The notes beneath the pieces were generated by a model. The model saw nothing but the letters and a program-made list of their open reading frames with translations. It was not told the DNA's origin and did no database searches. Shown in pieces: positions 23,205 through 32,301 of a stretch of DNA of 64,000 nucleotides. The position numbers were made by a program, and so were the translations under genes. Source of the stretch: Thermogemmatispora sp042408735 (lineage in GTDB: Bacteria > Chloroflexota > Ktedonobacteria > Ktedonobacterales > Ktedonobacteraceae); contig NZ_JBHOQV010000208.1 in assembly GCF_042408735.1 (NCBI RefSeq), forward strand, positions 42,337 to 106,336, given 5' to 3'. Each line of letters starts with the position of its first letter. Position 1 is the stretch's first letter.

Positions 23205-24725
23205 CTAGATGCGACCTGTGCCAACCACAGCGATGGCACGCACGTAGGTTCCCGCCTGGACCAGAGTGGCAATGGCCCCACTGTCGAGGTCGAGGGCGAA
23301 AACATTGCCATCGGCGTAGAAGGTTACGGTATGGCCATTGAGCCAGGTCCCCAGCTCGAGCAGGGCCGCTGTGGAGGTCGCCAGCAGCTCAGGCCTGGCG
23401 AGGCGCAGGTGGCCGTTGCCATCGCTGACCTGAACCTTGTAGAGGGCACTGTGCCGACCATAGGGTGGCTGGTCGTCACTGGAAAATTCCACATAGACCA
23501 GAGAGCGCTCGTCTGGGGTAAAGAGCGGTGTCGTCACCCAGTGATAATCGGCGATACTGCGCAGCGCCCGCTGAGCCGGCAGTACCACCTGGCCAGCCCC
23601 CAGCCCGGGCGGAGAGCCTCCCAGCGGCGCCAGACTGAGACTGTTGGCGTAGGAGAGAGCCGCGATGTCCGCCGGGACACTATTGTCGGTGGGATAGGGA
23701 ACCTGGCCCTCGTTAGGCGAATAGAGAAGAAAGCGGCTGGAGGGCGAGAGGACGAGCGGCCCCTGCTGCGGATCTTCGTCGAGGATCTCCTGCGGCTGCG
23801 GCTGCTCCTGCTCCTGCTCTTGCCCAGTCGCGGCACTAATCGGCAGCACCCAGAGACCGTTCTGAATGGCTTCATGGCTCCCACGACTGTCTGTGAGCAG
23901 TAAGTAAGCAAGCACCTGCTTGCTGCTCGCCGGCAGGATGGCAAAGACCCGAAAACAGGGACAGTCGGCGGTCGACTGCTGATAGATGAGGTGGGTGCTG
24001 GCCAGCGGCCCGGCGTAAATCTTGATGGTGCCGCGCCCGTTGGAAGGCTCGCTGCTCCAGGCCAGCCAGTGCCCGTCATTGCTGAGGGCCATCGACGTAA
24101 TGACTTCGCCCGCCTCAATGGTGGCGATTTGGGTGGCCTGGTCGCTGAAGATGTCCAGCAGCCAGAGACCATCACCGCTGTAGAGAAGCTGGCCGGAGGG
24201 TGTGAGCACGGGCCGCACTGCCTGATTGTAGATGTAGCCCGGAGCAGTCAGGACTTCTGGCTGCCCGCCCAAAGGGGCCAGGAAGAGGTTGCCCTGTTGA
24301 CTGTTAGGGTTATGACTGTTTTTAGGGTTACTGGGAAGATTGGGATTGTAGGGTTGCTCGTAGAGCAAATAGTGACCTTCTGGTAGCTGCAGGGCAGCGC
24401 TGGATATGCTGTTATTGGGCCAGAAAATCGGCGGATTAGGCGTCGGAGTCGCCGAAGGATTGGGCGTCGGAGTCGGGGTAAACACGATTGGAGAAGCAAC
24501 ACGGGTTTCAAGGGCACGCACGGTTGCAGTCGCCGAGCGGGCAGCCGCTTGCTGAGCCTGGGGGGTCAGGCCATAGATGAGCAGGCCGTTGAAACAGGCC
24601 AGCAGCAGCCCGATCAGGCTCAACATGGCCAGCACGCCGATTTTCGACAGGTGCACATAGCGGCTCTGGGACCCGGGAGCAGAGCCGGCTGGAGCACGCG
24701 GTGGATCACTCACCTGATGAGCCAA
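23205..24725 (-). CDS. Membrane-anchored extracytoplasmic beta-propeller protein
   Basis: 506 residues. A short cytoplasmic tail precedes one membrane span at about 30-52 (IGVLAMLSLIGLLLACFNGLL) and a Pro/Thr linker (TPTPTPNPSATPTPNPP). The rest reads as WD40/TolB-like propeller blades: repeated 'dG.WLAWSSE', 'FTPDERSLVYVEFSSD' and 'LSPSSRFLLYSPNEG' patterns. Probably a secreted or surface scaffold or sensor; no enzyme motif is seen. The start codon seems to be TTG (24725) with GAGGCGA upstream; a GTG four codons later is possible. It begins 19 bases after the hydrolase gene, so they are likely one operon. Confidence 0.75.
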   Translation of the reverse strand: MAHQVSDPPRAPAGSAPGSQSRYVHLSKIGVLAMLSLIGLLLACFNGLLIYGLTPQAQQAAARSATATVRALETRVASPIVFTPTPTPNPSATPTPNPPIFWPNNSISSAALQLPEGHYLLYEQPYNPNLPSNPKNSHNPNSQQGNLFLAPLGGQPEVLTAPGYIYNQAVRPVLTPSGQLLYSGDGLWLLDIFSDQATQIATIEAGEVITSMALSNDGHWLAWSSEPSNGRGTIKIYAGPLASTHLIYQQSTADCPCFRVFAILPASSKQVLAYLLLTDSRGSHEAIQNGLWVLPISAATGQEQEQEQPQPQEILDEDPQQGPLVLSPSSRFLLYSPNEGQVPYPTDNSVPADIAALSYANSLSLAPLGGSPPGLGAGQVVLPAQRALRSIADYHWVTTPLFTPDERSLVYVEFSSDDQPPYGRHSALYKVQVSDGNGHLRLARPELLATSTAALLELGTWLNGHTVTFYADGNVFALDLDSGAIATLVQAGTYVRAIAVVGTGRI

Positions 24726-24744
24726 TGCTAGTCGTCGCCTCGCG

Positions 24745-25767
24745 TCATGGCTTCAATCTCTTTGCCGTCTGAGTATACACGAGAGAGGCCCAGGATGTGA
24801 AGCATTGGGCGAACTGGGCTGCGCGCATACTTGAGAGCTGCCACTGTTGCTGGCACCAGCGCCAGCAGCGCGTCTGGAGGCTCACGACGGGCGGTGCATC
24901 AAAAGGAGTGCCGGCCTGCTGCCAGGCCCGCTGATGGCTCTCGCCCTGAACACTTATCCCCCGCTTGCGAGCCTGCTCGTGGATAAAGAGGGCTGTCTTC
25001 TCAAAGACCTCCTCGCGGTCGTAGTCCTTGGTAATGAGATGGTAGGAGCGATGAAAGGTCACCAGGTATTTCTCAGGTGAGCTGATCTGATGGTAGATGG
25101 CCTGGCCATCGCGAGGAGGCACCACATGATCGTGGCGGGCCACCATGATGAGGGTTGGGGCTGTTACCGTCGGCAGGGCCTGCCGCAGGTGGGGCAGGAA
25201 TTCCATCAAGTTCTCGATGGCCACCAGCACACGCCACTGGTAGCTCTGCTTGAAGCGCTGACGACTGTAGGCATAGCGGGCGGCCGGATCACGAATATCT
25301 TCCCAGGCCCAGCGGATACGGGGCATGACGCGGCGCGCCAGACGGATAAAGGGCAAGGTCCAGGAATAGAGATGGAGTGGCGCACACATGGCCACGACAC
25401 CATCGACGGCCTCCTGAGCAGCCACATAGAGCACCAGGGCCCCGCCCAGGGAGTGACCTACCAGAAATACCGCCGAGCAGCGGCGCTTGAGGGCCTGCAC
25501 TTCCGAGCGCACTGCCTCCACCCAGTCTCTCCAGCTCACCTCGACTAACTGGTTGGCCTCCTCTTCCCCATGCCCGGGCAGGAGCAGATTGACGACCTGC
25601 AGGCCCCGCGCTCTCAGATAGATTTCCAGCTCTTGCATGTCATAGCGGCTGCCATTGAGGCCGTGCACCAGCACGACACCCACCTCCGCTTTGGGCCGCG
25701 CTGGTTCCTCAGCCCTTCCTCCTCCTCCTACGGCTAAGTCAGCGCCGGTCGAAAACGGGAACGTCAT
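24745..25767 (-). CDS. Alpha/beta hydrolase, monoacylglycerol lipase / carboxylesterase type
   Basis: 340 residues. The fold starts with VGVVLVHGLNGSRYDMQELE (oxyanion region). The nucleophile elbow is GHSLGG, the acid lies in IMVARHDHVVP and the His in RSYHLITKDYD. This arrangement is that of bacterial monoacylglycerol lipases and Est30-type carboxylesterases, acting on short or medium acyl esters in the cytoplasm. A 60-residue C-terminal extension beyond the catalytic His is unusual and basic. It is the first gene of a probable operon with the propeller protein. Confidence 0.9.
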   Translation of the reverse strand: MTFPFSTGADLAVGGGGRAEEPARPKAEVGVVLVHGLNGSRYDMQELEIYLRARGLQVVNLLLPGHGEEEANQLVEVSWRDWVEAVRSEVQALKRRCSAVFLVGHSLGGALVLYVAAQEAVDGVVAMCAPLHLYSWTLPFIRLARRVMPRIRWAWEDIRDPAARYAYSRQRFKQSYQWRVLVAIENLMEFLPHLRQALPTVTAPTLIMVARHDHVVPPRDGQAIYHQISSPEKYLVTFHRSYHLITKDYDREEVFEKTALFIHEQARKRGISVQGESHQRAWQQAGTPFDAPPVVSLQTRCWRWCQQQWQLSSMRAAQFAQCFTSWASLVYTQTAKRLKP

Positions 25768-26164
25768 CCAAGAGACCTCCTTACTAGTGCCTGAGCATGT
25801 TGCCTAACGTCCGCGGTGCCGAAGCGAACCGTAGCGCAGCACAGTGTGGAAAGAGCAGCCCCGGCCAGCGCCGCCCCAGGGGAGCACTCAACTTGAGCGG
25901 GCAGATGCGCGTCACAGGCTGGCCTGGAACCCGCCTCTCTTCTCTGCTCTCTGTTGTATGGTACCGCGCCAGGACCCCCGAGGTCAATGTTCACCGGCCA
26001 GTCAGTCAGCCAACCTATCAGCCGACCAGGCAGTGCAGTAAGCTGGCCAGAGCGGACCGCTCTGGTAGAGAGGGACTGGCCAAACCACCAGAGGAAGCGG
26101 TACCATGATGAACAATCCTCGGGCAGGCCGGGGAGACTAGACTACAGGAATAAGGAGCGCTGCC
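25768..26164. other. Divergent region before the PLP sulfur enzyme
   Basis: About 400 bases. Several CAGTCAGT/CAGCC short repeats occur around 26000-26030. AGAGGGACTGGCC (26068-26082 region) recalls the core of a SAM-I riboswitch but the rest of that motif is not present. No gene or clear promoter was established. Confidence 0.35.
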
Positions 26165-27304
26165 ATGAGATTTGCAACGCGGGCGATTCACGCCGGTCAG
26201 GAACCTGATCCCTCGACCGGCGCCATCATGCCACCCATCTTTCAAACCTCTACTTACGCTCAGGAGGGACTGGGCGGACACAAAGGCTTCGAGTACTCGC
26301 GTACGGGCAATCCGACGCGCCAGGCCCTGGAGACCTGCCTGGCCGCTCTGGAGGAGGGAGACTACGGCCTGGCTTTTGCCTCGGGGATGGCCGCAGAGAG
26401 CGCCGTGCTGAGCTTGCTGAGCGCGGGCGATCACCTGATCGCCTGCGATGATCTCTACGGCGGTACCTATCGCTTTTTTGAGCGTATTTTACGCCGCTAT
26501 CAGATTAGCTGCGACTACGTTCCCCTGGGCAGCGAGCCTGAGAGCTATGTCCAGCTCATTCGCCCGACAACGCGGCTCATCTGGCTGGAGAGTCCCACCA
26601 ATCCTTTGCTGCGCCTCGTTGATATTGCGGCGATCGCCGCAGTGGCCCATGCTCACAATCTGCTGCTGGTTGTCGACAATACCTTCGCCACACCCTACCT
26701 GCAGCAACCGCTGAGGTTGGGGGCCGACATCGTGGTCCACAGCACCACCAAATACCTCAATGGACACAGCGATGTCATCGGCGGCGCCGTGATCACCAAT
26801 AACGCAGAGGTCTATCAGCAGATCAAATTCTATCAGAACGCCGCCGGCGGCGTCCCTTCGCCGTTCGACTGTTGGCTGACCCTGCGAGGACTCAAGACGC
26901 TGGCCGTGCGCATGCAACAGCACCAGACCAATGCCTCACGCCTGGCCCAGTTTCTGGCCGGGCATCCGCGCGTCGAGCGCGTCTACTATCCCGGGCTGAA
27001 GGAACACCCCGACCACGCTCTGGCCGAGCGCCAGATGCGCGGTCCCGGAGGCATGGTCTCGTTCCAGCTCAGGGGAACACTCGCCGATATCGATCGCCTC
27101 GTGCGCCGCTTCCAGGTCTTTACTCTGGCCGAAAGCCTGGGAGGGATCGAGTCCCTCGTGTGCCATCCCGCCAGCATGACCCACGGCTCCATTCCCCGCG
27201 AGGTGCGCGAGGCCCGCGGCATCACCGACACGCTGCTTCGCCTCTCGGTCGGCATCGAAGACGGCGATGACCTGCTCGCCGACCTGGAGCAGGCCCTGGC
27301 CTGA
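26165..27304 (+). CDS. Cystathionine gamma-synthase/lyase-type PLP enzyme
   Basis: 379 residues, Cys/Met metabolism PLP family. It begins RFATRAIHAGQEPDPSTGAI and has the Tyr-containing EYSRTGNPTRQALE, the phosphate-binding FASGMAAESAVLSLLSAGDH, Asp171 in VVDNTFATPYLQQPL, and the Schiff-base Lys196 in HSTTKYLNGHSDVIGG. It catalyses beta/gamma-elimination or replacement linking homocysteine and cysteine; synthase (metB) and lyase (mccB/metC-like) cannot be told apart by eye. GGAGCGCTGCC lies upstream of the ATG. No other sulfur gene is adjacent. Confidence 0.92.
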   Translation: MRFATRAIHAGQEPDPSTGAIMPPIFQTSTYAQEGLGGHKGFEYSRTGNPTRQALETCLAALEEGDYGLAFASGMAAESAVLSLLSAGDHLIACDDLYGGTYRFFERILRRYQISCDYVPLGSEPESYVQLIRPTTRLIWLESPTNPLLRLVDIAAIAAVAHAHNLLLVVDNTFATPYLQQPLRLGADIVVHSTTKYLNGHSDVIGGAVITNNAEVYQQIKFYQNAAGGVPSPFDCWLTLRGLKTLAVRMQQHQTNASRLAQFLAGHPRVERVYYPGLKEHPDHALAERQMRGPGGMVSFQLRGTLADIDRLVRRFQVFTLAESLGGIESLVCHPASMTHGSIPREVREARGITDTLLRLSVGIEDGDDLLADLEQALA

Positions 27305-27529
27305 AGGGTCCTGCAGCCAGGCGAAGCGGCCAGCAAGCTCAAGGAGAAGGCGGGTCAGACAGGCACTCGCTACGCCCCAGCTCTGCCTGGCCTCGCCTTT
27401 CCTGTCCCTGTTACTTTTTGGGGTCGGGAGCCTTCCGCTCGCCAAAAAGCGTTATCCTTAGTAAGGAAAATGATCTATTCCTATTTATCTCTTTACTTTG
27501 CGCCTTAAAAAGCAGGAGGCTGCTCTGGA

Positions 27530-29215
27530 ATGAAACTTGCAGAGAGGAAAGCGCGGCGGCGCTTCTGGCAAAGCTCGCTTATACTCAGTCTCTTTCTTTT
27601 TCTTTTTATACTAAGTGCCTGCTCGGGGAATACGGCGCAGCAGCAGGCGGCAAATCAGGCCAAGGCCAGGCTCGATGCCCTGATCGCGCAGGCACGCAGC
27701 GCAGGTGTTCCCGAGAGCTTGCTAGATTCTGTTGAGAATCAAGAGGTCCAGCTAGCCAGCAGCCGGGCTCCTCTGAACCCTTTTAACGATCAGCTAGCGA
27801 TCGAGTACTATCAAAATTTGACCCAACGTTATCAGCTACTGTGCACTCAGGTTGAAGGGCTGACCGCCCAGGTCACCGACGAATTTGACTATCAGGCCTG
27901 GCAAGATCTGCAAACTTACGCCAGCGTGCTTTCCGAACGCCAGGCTCAGGGTTTCAGCGAGGCTCAGCCATTTCAGAGCCGTCTGACAAAGCTGCAAGCC
28001 TCTTTCACTCATGCCAGGCTGCCCCGCGACTACCAGCAGATCAGCGCGCAGGCTCGCCAGGATACGCAAGCTCTGCGCCTGATGGAGACGGCAGCCAATC
28101 AATTGCAGGCTCTTGACCAGCTCATCGCCCAACTCCAGTCTTCACGCCTGGACACCACGGCCCTCAAGCAACTGCGCCAGGCCGATCAGCAGAGTTTTCA
28201 GGCCGCGCAGACTCCTACGGACTTCGAGGGACTGATCAACAGGGTCAACGCCCAGTTCACGCAAGCCGTGGTTCTTTCAACCCAGGCTATTCCCTATGTG
28301 GGGGCGGCCAAGCTGAAGCAGTTCAGCGACTATATCGCCCAGGCCCAGCAATATGGCCAGGACGTGGCCAGCTTCCAACAGCGCCTCTCTGCCGATCAGC
28401 AGGCCCTCGACCAGGCTCAGAGCATCGGGGACTATCTGCAGGTCTCTTCGCAGATCGATAACGATATCGCCTCCGTCCGGCTCGTGGTCTATCGCGGCAA
28501 GGCCAACTACTTGCTTCAGCAGTTCCACGATGAGGTCAAGAGCTGGGGAGCTGCCCACAAGTACCACGGCTACGAGCTGGACTTTGAATATATGGATCAA
28601 GGGATCGGCTCGGACGCCGACTATCTGGTACAGACCGCCCAGAGCATCGACGACTACCAGACAGCCATCGATTTTATCAACCGCAGCATGAGGCTGCTGC
28701 AAGCGATGGAGGCCGATTACAACGACCAGACAGCTTACAATCAACCTCATAACAGCGATTTGCAGCTGATGGCCCACTTCGGCTTGATGCAGGGCGAGGT
28801 GATGGTGGTTTCGCTGGTGGAACAGGTCCTGCGCCTCTATAACAATGGACAACTGGTGCGCGCCTTCTATGTCACTACGGGCCAGTATATGCGGCCCTCT
28901 CCACCGGGGATCTACCATATCTTCGATCGGGAATCGCCGACCGTCTTTAAGTCGAGCGAGCCGAAAGGGTCGGCCTTCTGGTATCCCGACACCAAGATCA
29001 ACTACGCTATGGCCTATCGCAGCGATGGCTACTTTATTCACGATAGCTGGTGGCGCGCCGACTATGGTCCAGGCACGGAATTCCCGCACTACGATAGCGG
29101 TGGTGATGAGGAGTTTGCCGGCAACGGTAGCCACGGCTGCATCAATATGCCAACGGATGAGGCTGGCTGGCTCTATAACCATACGACTTACGGGACGCCG
29201 CTCATCATCTACTAG
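27530..29215 (+). CDS. L,D-transpeptidase (YkuD) lipoprotein
   Basis: 561 residues. The lipoprotein signal ends LSAC with Cys31. Residues about 35-400 are Gln/Ala/Asp-rich and helical, with repeats such as YQQISAQARQDTQALRLMET and QTPTDFEGLINRVNAQFTQA. The C-terminal 140 residues form a YkuD domain: VVSLVEQVLRLYNNGQLVRA, the His in the SDGYFIHDSWW segment, and SHGCINMP with catalytic Cys537. These enzymes crosslink peptidoglycan through 3-3 or attach proteins to it, outside the membrane. The helical stem may hold the domain away from the membrane. AGGAGG lies upstream of the ATG. Confidence 0.9.
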   Translation: MKLAERKARRRFWQSSLILSLFLFLFILSACSGNTAQQQAANQAKARLDALIAQARSAGVPESLLDSVENQEVQLASSRAPLNPFNDQLAIEYYQNLTQRYQLLCTQVEGLTAQVTDEFDYQAWQDLQTYASVLSERQAQGFSEAQPFQSRLTKLQASFTHARLPRDYQQISAQARQDTQALRLMETAANQLQALDQLIAQLQSSRLDTTALKQLRQADQQSFQAAQTPTDFEGLINRVNAQFTQAVVLSTQAIPYVGAAKLKQFSDYIAQAQQYGQDVASFQQRLSADQQALDQAQSIGDYLQVSSQIDNDIASVRLVVYRGKANYLLQQFHDEVKSWGAAHKYHGYELDFEYMDQGIGSDADYLVQTAQSIDDYQTAIDFINRSMRLLQAMEADYNDQTAYNQPHNSDLQLMAHFGLMQGEVMVVSLVEQVLRLYNNGQLVRAFYVTTGQYMRPSPPGIYHIFDRESPTVFKSSEPKGSAFWYPDTKINYAMAYRSDGYFIHDSWWRADYGPGTEFPHYDSGGDEEFAGNGSHGCINMPTDEAGWLYNHTTYGTPLIIY

Positions 29216-29266
29216 CCCCTGCGGCGCGACTCAGCATTGAGGGTCTGGCTGCCTGCAGAGAAGGGG

Positions 29267-29292
29267 GAGGGACCCTGCTTAGGGTCCCTCTT
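29267..29292 (+). terminator. Terminator after the L,D-transpeptidase gene
   Basis: Perfect 9-bp stem GAGGGACCC / GGGTCCCTC with a six-base loop, followed by TTCCCC. It lies 52 bases after the stop codon. The T-tract is weak. Confidence 0.7.
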
Positions 29293-29423
29293 CCCCGCCG
29301 CTTGTCTGGTCTGCCGGGATGGCAGGCAGTCCCCGGCTCTATCCCCTCTGCTTGCTCTCTTTCTTTCTTCCGTCCAACTCGTGGCGGCAGAGGGAAGGAT
29401 GACGGACAAGGCGCAAAGAGCGT

Positions 29424-29452
29424 TTGACAACCAGCGCCGGCTATGTTACAAT
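29424..29452 (+). promoter_or_regulatory. Promoter for rpsT
   Basis: Perfect TTGACA (29424-29429), 17 bases, then TACAAT (29447-29452). It is about 440 bases upstream of the rpsT start, which implies a long leader. Confidence 0.8.
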
Positions 29453-29891
29453 CCTTGAGCACTCACCCAATCCGGCGCCCAATGCGCCGGTCTTATCTTG
29501 CTTGCACGAATCAGACAATCAAGTCAGCACCAGCCAGTTGATCCGTAGCGTAGACAGCAAGCAGCCGCCAGAGAGGCGCCGCCTGGTGAGGACGGAAGCA
29601 GGCCCAGTGCCATGCGGACCGGCCAGCTTGGAGCCGGTTTGACCGACGAGGCTCAACCTCCAGTAAGCAAGTCAGACAGCCAGAGCGTCGGCGCCTCGTT
29701 GGGGTGACTGCGCTGTAGGGCGCCACCCGCGCTGGATCCCACCGCCGAGGAGCACTCCTCAAGGAGAGCTAGAATAATAACGGGCGAGCTGCCAAGGCCA
29801 GCAGCGAGGCCCTCGTCGTGTGAGTGAAAGGCGCCAACGAGCAGCTGTCATGCGATTATCGCTAAGGAGCGGGGAGGTTCGATAAGCTTCT
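29453..29891 (+). promoter_or_regulatory. Long structured 5' leader of rpsT
   Basis: About 430 bases between the promoter and the ribosomal gene with no supported reading frame. A hairpin CCGGCGC-CCAAT-GCGCCGG (29472-29490) lies some 20 bases after the -10, followed by TCTTATCTT, so it looks like a promoter-proximal attenuator. Further on, AGAGAGG ... TGGTGAGGA (29571-29593) recalls the apical part of T-box stem I, but I could not find a convincing specifier or the canonical T-box antiterminator sequence. Its role, if any, is unknown. Confidence 0.4.
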
Positions 29892-30185
29892 ATGCCCAAT
29901 ACAAAGTCTGCCAAGAAACGCCTGCGCCAGGAACGCAAGCGGCGTCTGTACAACCGCAGCGTGAAGTCGTCGGTTAAGACGGCGATCAAAAAGGCTCGCC
30001 TGGCGATTGCTAATGGCCTTGATGCTGAGGCGGCGGTGCGCAATGCCATCAGTACGCTGGATCGCGCGGTGAAGAAAGGGGTGCTGCATCCCAACAATGC
30101 CGCGCGCCGTAAGTCGCGCTTGATGAAGCTCTTCAACAACGCGAAAGCTTCTAGCTCCCCTCAGCAGGCTCAGGTCGGTAGCTAG
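29892..30185 (+). CDS. rpsT: 30S ribosomal protein S20
   Basis: 97 residues, three-helix S20: PNTKSAKKRLRQERKRRLYN, then KSSVKTAIKKARLAIA, with the RNA-binding KGVLHPNNAARRKSRLMK near the C-terminus. It binds 16S rRNA in the body of the small subunit. GGGGAGG precedes the ATG. It is transcribed from a consensus promoter far upstream. Confidence 0.96.
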   Translation: MPNTKSAKKRLRQERKRRLYNRSVKSSVKTAIKKARLAIANGLDAEAAVRNAISTLDRAVKKGVLHPNNAARRKSRLMKLFNNAKASSSPQQAQVGS

Positions 30186-30570
30186 GTGAGGAGCCAGTTC
30201 CCCATCGGCACTGCCTGGGACGCAGAGGCGTAGGCAGGCCCGGAGCACGCAGAAGATGGGTTTTCTGGCTTTTCGCCGACCACGGTGGTTTTGACTACAA
30301 CGGAGAGCAGCGCAAGGAGCCGGTTCGTCGGAAGCCGGCTTGTTGCTACCTGCGTCGGTTTCGTCTCAATCCGTCCATCCAGACGCTACCAGAATGAGAA
30401 ATCACATCAGCCGGAGGGCGCTGCCCTGCTCCCTGGTGGCCGCGCGGAGCGCGGTGGCCCTCGCTGGGACTGCGCTGCGGGGAACCACAGGCGAGAAGGA
30501 TGTCCAGCAAAGGGCTGTCCCTGGTCCAGCTCTGGTGGCGTAAGAGAGCGGAGTGGAGGTTTCTGGGAAT
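30186..30570. other. rpsT-rplS intergenic/leader region
   Basis: About 385 bases. It holds a TTGACT (around 30291) without a matching -10, and inverted segments near 30318-30342 (AGCCGG/CCGGCT) that may form a leader hairpin of rplS. Opposite-strand open frames are shadows of rplS. Confidence 0.35.
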
Positions 30571-31035
30571 ATGGCCGAGAAACAGGAGATTCCAAAGCCC
30601 GCTGGGCGCGCACTGCTGGAAGCAGTGGAGCGCTCGCAGTTGCGTAAGGATCTGCCAGAGATCAAGTCTGGCGATACGGTCCGTTTGCTTGTGCGCGTCG
30701 GCGAGGGGAAGGACGAGCGCGTCCAGCCCTTCGAGGGCGTGGTGATTCGCTTGCATGGCGGCGGCGTCAGTCGGACGTTCACGGTGCGCCGCATCGCCGC
30801 ACACGGGATCGGTGTGGAGCGCACGTTTCTGCTGCATTCGCCCCGCCTCGAGAAGATTGAAGTGCTCCGTCATGCGCGGGTGCGCCGTAAGCAGCTCTAT
30901 TATCTGCGCGAGCGCTCCGGTAAGTCGGCCCGCCTGAAGGAGCTTCGCCCAATGCGCAAGGCCGAGATTGCGGCCAGGGAAGCGGCAGCGGCGGCGCGCG
31001 AGGCTCAGGCTCAGGAGCGCGGGGGCGAGGAGTAG
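30571..31035 (+). CDS. rplS: 50S ribosomal protein L19
   Basis: 154 residues. The L19 core is clear: LPEIKSGDTVRLLVRVGEGK, RVQPFEGVVIRLHGGGVSRT, TVRRIAAHGIGVERTFLLHS and VLRHARVRRKQLYYLRERSG. The protein sits at the 30S-50S interface. An extra Ala/Glu/Arg-rich helical tail of about 35 residues extends beyond the usual 115-120 residue length. ATG 30571 is preferred over the GTG 18 bases upstream because the GTG overlaps the GGAGG site. Confidence 0.95.
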   Translation: MAEKQEIPKPAGRALLEAVERSQLRKDLPEIKSGDTVRLLVRVGEGKDERVQPFEGVVIRLHGGGVSRTFTVRRIAAHGIGVERTFLLHSPRLEKIEVLRHARVRRKQLYYLRERSGKSARLKELRPMRKAEIAAREAAAAAREAQAQERGGEE

Positions 31036-31338
31036 TAAAGTCAAGCTCTCCCCCCTCGCGGGCTGCCTTCTCCAGCTTGTCTTGAGACGCTTCCTTGTTT
31101 CTCCTTTGCTCTCTCTTTTCGTCATCCGCTTGACCTGGTCTGGTGGGTGGACCAGGGCCTCCAGCTGAGCTGAGCTGAGCCGAGCCAGGCCAGCAGCTCT
31201 GACCGAACGGGAGCAGAGCGGTCGGTCGCCCTTTCGCCAGCCGATCAACGAGCCAGCTAGCGGCTGAGCCTCCCGTTCCGAGCATGTGGAGAAGAAAGGA
31301 GAAGCACAGGCCCGAGACCGCGGCGGCAGAGGAAGGAG

Positions 31339-32103
31339 ATGGAGCCAACCTTAGAGGAAGAGCTGGCGCTGCTTGCTCAGGGGTATCGCTTTATCGCTGG
31401 ACTTGACGAGGCTGGCCGTGGCTGCCTGGCAGGCCCAGTGGTAGCTGCCGCTGTGATTCTCCCTGTCGAGCGGCTGGCCCGGCAAAGACCCGCGGTACCT
31501 GAAGCCACCGGACCCGATCAGGATCCTTCCGCACTGCTCCTGCTGACAAAGGTACGCGATTCGAAACAGATGACTCCCGTCCAGCGCGAGCGGATGTATG
31601 GCGTGATTCAACAGCAAGCGCTGGCTGTGGGGGTAGGCATCGCTCCGGTGGAACTGATCGACGAGCGCAATATTTTGGAAGCTACCCGCTGGGCTATGCG
31701 CGAAGCCCTGGCGCAGTTGCAGGTGCGGCCCGAGGCCCTGCTGCTGGATGCTCTGACCTTGCCTGGCGTGGCCTTGCCGCAGCGACCTTTGATCAAAGGC
31801 GATGCGCGCTGTCTCTCTATCGCCGCTGCCTCGGTGATCGCCAAGGTAACGCGCGACCACCTGATGGAGCGCCTCCACGAGGAGTTTCCGGTCTATGGCT
31901 TCGACCGCCATAAGGGCTATGGGACGGAGGCCCACCTCGCCGCTCTGCGTCGCTACGGGGTTAGTCCACACCATCGTCGCAGCTTTGCTCCGGTGCGCGA
32001 GCTGGTTGCCGGCCTGTTCAGTGCTCTGCCCGAGGTCGCAGAGGCTCCCGCCGTGGCGCCATCGCCAGCGTTCGTGGAGCACAAGGAAGATACCCAGTCC
32101 TAA
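31339..32103 (+). CDS. rnhB: Ribonuclease HII
   Basis: 254 residues. It cleaves RNA-DNA junctions and removes misincorporated ribonucleotides. The catalytic motif is IAGLDEAGRGCLAGPVVAAA (Asp and Glu of DEAGRG), with a further acidic residue in ALLLDALTLPG and the KGDARCLSIAAASVIAKVTRD segment; DRHKGYGT ends the fold. A 30-residue insertion around 50-75 and a Pro/Ala-rich C-terminal tail are extra. It is preceded by GGAAGGAG. Confidence 0.95.
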   Translation: MEPTLEEELALLAQGYRFIAGLDEAGRGCLAGPVVAAAVILPVERLARQRPAVPEATGPDQDPSALLLLTKVRDSKQMTPVQRERMYGVIQQQALAVGVGIAPVELIDERNILEATRWAMREALAQLQVRPEALLLDALTLPGVALPQRPLIKGDARCLSIAAASVIAKVTRDHLMERLHEEFPVYGFDRHKGYGTEAHLAALRRYGVSPHHRRSFAPVRELVAGLFSALPEVAEAPAVAPSPAFVEHKEDTQS

Positions 32104-32301
32104 AGTGGAGGACGGCCTGCTTGCTTCCTTCGTCATCTCTTCGATGGTCACGGGCTGTCCCTTTTTCTTGCTGGTCCGGCCTGATCTGCCCTGGTCTTGT
32201 CGCTTCCTTCGGCGGCCCTGCGACCTGCTCGCCTGGACCGTTGTTGGTCTGCTCCGATCACCAATCCAGTTTCGTTAGCCTTCGTCTGCTGAGGAAGTAC
32301 C

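Noticed and set aside
26062..26150. SAM-I riboswitch-like core (AGAGGGACTGGCC) before the cystathionine synthase-type gene
   Set aside because: The downstream GATGAA-CC-GGCAACC block is not in the right place and no P1 stem closes; the resemblance is partial.
28277..29182. Minus-strand 301-codon frame rich in Val, Ile and Leu
   Set aside because: It is the antisense of the L,D-transpeptidase gene, whose lipobox and SHGCINMP motif are definite.
29571..29593. T-box riboswitch in the rpsT leader
   Set aside because: No canonical antiterminator (GGGTGGTACCGCG type) or clear specifier loop could be placed, and rpsT is not a usual T-box target; kept only as a weak observation.
30346..31248. Minus-strand 300-codon frame opposite rplS
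   Set aside because: Shadow of rplS in high-GC DNA; the rplS protein is unmistakable.
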